From Clostridia bacterium (lineage in GTDB: Bacteria; Bacillota; Clostridia; Oscillospirales; RGIG7773): a DNA stretch of 6,984 nt. Positions 5,681 to 6,984 of the stretch are shown here, piece after piece. The DNA lies in assembly GCA_017554835.1 (NCBI GenBank), contig JAFZHO010000086.1:1-6984 (forward strand), given 5' to 3'. The number at the start of each line of letters is the position of its first letter. Positions within the stretch are counted from its first letter, which is position 1. The notes beneath the pieces were generated by a model. It was not told the origin of the DNA, did no database searches, and saw only the letters and a list, made by a program, of their open reading frames with translations. The position numbers and the translations under genes were made by a program.

Positions 5681-6984
5681 ATGAGTCTTAAAAACGTAAA
5701 AGAGCTTGAAAAAAGCCGTGTTGAACTTGAAATAGAGGTTAATGCTGAAGATTTTGAAAAAGCAGTTGCAAAAGCATTCCAGAAAAATAGCAAAAAAGTT
5801 CAGGTTCCGGGTTTCAGAAAAGGTAAAGCTCCAAGAAAAATGATTGAAAAACTTTATGGCGAAGGCGTATTCTATGAAGATGCTGTTAACGATGCTTATC
5901 CTGCAGCTCTTGAAGAAGCTATTAAAGAAGCAGATATAAAACCTGTTGACAGAGGCGAACTTGAAGTTATCTCTGTTGGCAAAGAAGGTCTTGTTTTCAA
6001 AGCAATTTTCACCGTTAACCCTGAGGTTAAACTTGGCAAATATAAAGGCATCAAAGCAGATAAAGTTATCTATACCGTATCTGATGACGAAGTAAACGCT
6101 GAGCTTGAAAGAGCAAGACAGAGAGGCGCAAGAATCGTTACTAAAGAAGGCGAAGCTGCACTTGGCGATATCGTAGTTCTTGATTACGAAGGATTTGTTG
6201 ACGGCGTTGCTTTTGCAGGCGGTAAAGGCGAAGGCCACGAATTGACTTTAGGTTCAGGTCAGTTTATCCCAGGTTTTGAAGATCAGCTTGTTTCTAAAAA
6301 AGCAGGGGATGAGTGCGACGTAACAGTTACTTTCCCAACTGAATACCACGAAAGCTCTCTTGCAGGCAAAGAAGCAGTATTTAAATGCAAAGTTCACGAA
6401 GTTAAAGTTAAAGAGCTTCCCGAACTTGATGACGAATTCGTAAAAGATATCAGCGAAAGCGATACTCTTGAAGATTATAAAAAAGAGATTAAAGACGGCA
6501 TCCAGAACCAGAAAGACCGTCAGAGCGAAAACGATTTTGAAAACGCTTTGATCGAAGCTATCATCTCTGAACTTGAAGTTGAAGTTCCTGATGCTCTAAT
6601 CGAAAATCAGCTTGATAACTTTGTTTCTGAATATAGACAGAACCTTCAGATGCAGGGTATCGATTTCGAAACTTACCTAAAATATACAGGTAGCGACGTT
6701 GAGCAGTTCAGAAAAGCTTTTGCTGCAGAAGCAGAAAAGAGAGTTAAAATCAGACTTGCTCTTGAAGAAATCGTTAAAGTTGAAAATATCGTTATCAGTG
6801 ATGAAGATATTGAAAACGAATTCAAAACTATGGCAGAGCAGTATAAAATGGAAGTTGAGCAGATTAAAAACTTCATTCCTGCCGAAGAAGTTGCAAAAGA
6901 TATCGCAGTAGGAAAAGCTATCGAGCTTGTTAAAAATAACGCAGTAGTTAAAGAAGTTCCTTTCGCAGAAAAGAAAGAAACAAA
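5681..6984 (+). CDS. tig: Trigger factor chaperone, 3' end cut by window
   Basis: Trigger factor is the ribosome-bound chaperone and peptidyl-prolyl isomerase that meets nascent chains at the exit tunnel beside L23. An AGGAGG site (5667-5672) lies 8 nt before the ATG. The N-terminal ribosome-binding domain carries the signature VPGFRKGKAPRKM (42-54). The FKBP-like isomerase domain covers about 155-245, with LDYEGFVDG starting near 166, then LGSGQFIPGFEDQL and FPTEYHESSLAGKEAVF. The rest is the helical, highly charged substrate-cradle domain, including ELPELDDEFVKDI (about 246-258). 434 complete codons are open to the window end with no stop. The family is usually about 430 residues, so only a short tail is missing. 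Codon use (many GAA, AAA, CTT, GGC) is strongly biased, as expected for a highly expressed gene. tig is commonly followed by clpP-clpX, which would lie outside the window. Confidence 0.97.
   Translation, partial: MSLKNVKELEKSRVELEIEVNAEDFEKAVAKAFQKNSKKVQVPGFRKGKAPRKMIEKLYGEGVFYEDAVNDAYPAALEEAIKEADIKPVDRGELEVISVGKEGLVFKAIFTVNPEVKLGKYKGIKADKVIYTVSDDEVNAELERARQRGARIVTKEGEAALGDIVVLDYEGFVDGVAFAGGKGEGHELTLGSGQFIPGFEDQLVSKKAGDECDVTVTFPTEYHESSLAGKEAVFKCKVHEVKVKELPELDDEFVKDISESDTLEDYKKEIKDGIQNQKDRQSENDFENALIEAIISELEVEVPDALIENQLDNFVSEYRQNLQMQGIDFETYLKYTGSDVEQFRKAFAAEAEKRVKIRLALEEIVKVENIVISDEDIENEFKTMAEQYKMEVEQIKNFIPAEEVAKDIAVGKAIELVKNNAVVKEVPFAEKKET

Noticed and set aside
5603..6238. A 211-codon open frame on the - strand, antisense to trigger factor
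   Set aside because: It lies wholly over tig and its promoter. Its protein is Phe/Asn/Cys-rich and low in complexity, as expected from reading biased GAA/AAA codons backwards, and tig is certain.

Overview
The window is AT-rich, with genes packed on the + strand, strong AGGAGG-type ribosome binding sites, sigma-A-like promoters and almost only TAA stops. The order rplS-lepB-rbgA(ylqF)-rnhB-yraN is a core arrangement of Firmicutes, especially Clostridia. I infer a low-GC Gram-positive of the clostridial type (perhaps Oscillospirales/Ruminococcaceae-like). The sequence alone does not support a genus. No mobile element, tRNA, rRNA or CRISPR array is visible.

Region 1 (1-504) is a stand-alone rplS unit: a good promoter with an extended -10, a leader of about 70 nt that may be an L19 autoregulatory leader, the L19 gene and a strong intrinsic terminator. 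Region 2 (523-4606) is one apparent operon with an almost consensus promoter (TTTACA-17-TATAAT). It encodes signal peptidase I, the ribosome-assembly GTPase RbgA, RNase HII, the YraN nuclease-fold protein and threonine synthase. Its genes overlap by one base or lie 1-12 nt apart, and it ends at a hairpin that looks bidirectional. The first four genes cover protein export, 50S assembly and removal of RNA from DNA. thrC is a metabolic gene attached to the end.

Region 3 (4565-4825) is the only gap that is not obviously coding. On the - strand it holds a 61-codon Asn-rich reading frame with a clean AAGGAG site and a terminator at its 3' end. It is my best candidate for something undescribed, although a plausible + strand promoter overlaps it. 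Region 4 (4826-6984) holds a calcineurin-like metallophosphoesterase, then trigger factor (tig) with its own promoter and a hairpin at the predicted transcript start. tig runs off the window edge, probably only a few codons short of its stop.

This is mostly ordinary housekeeping chromosome. The points worth a second look are the small antisense gene, the rplS leader, the tig 5'-end hairpin, the corrected lepB start with its unusual active-site loop, and the placement of thrC.
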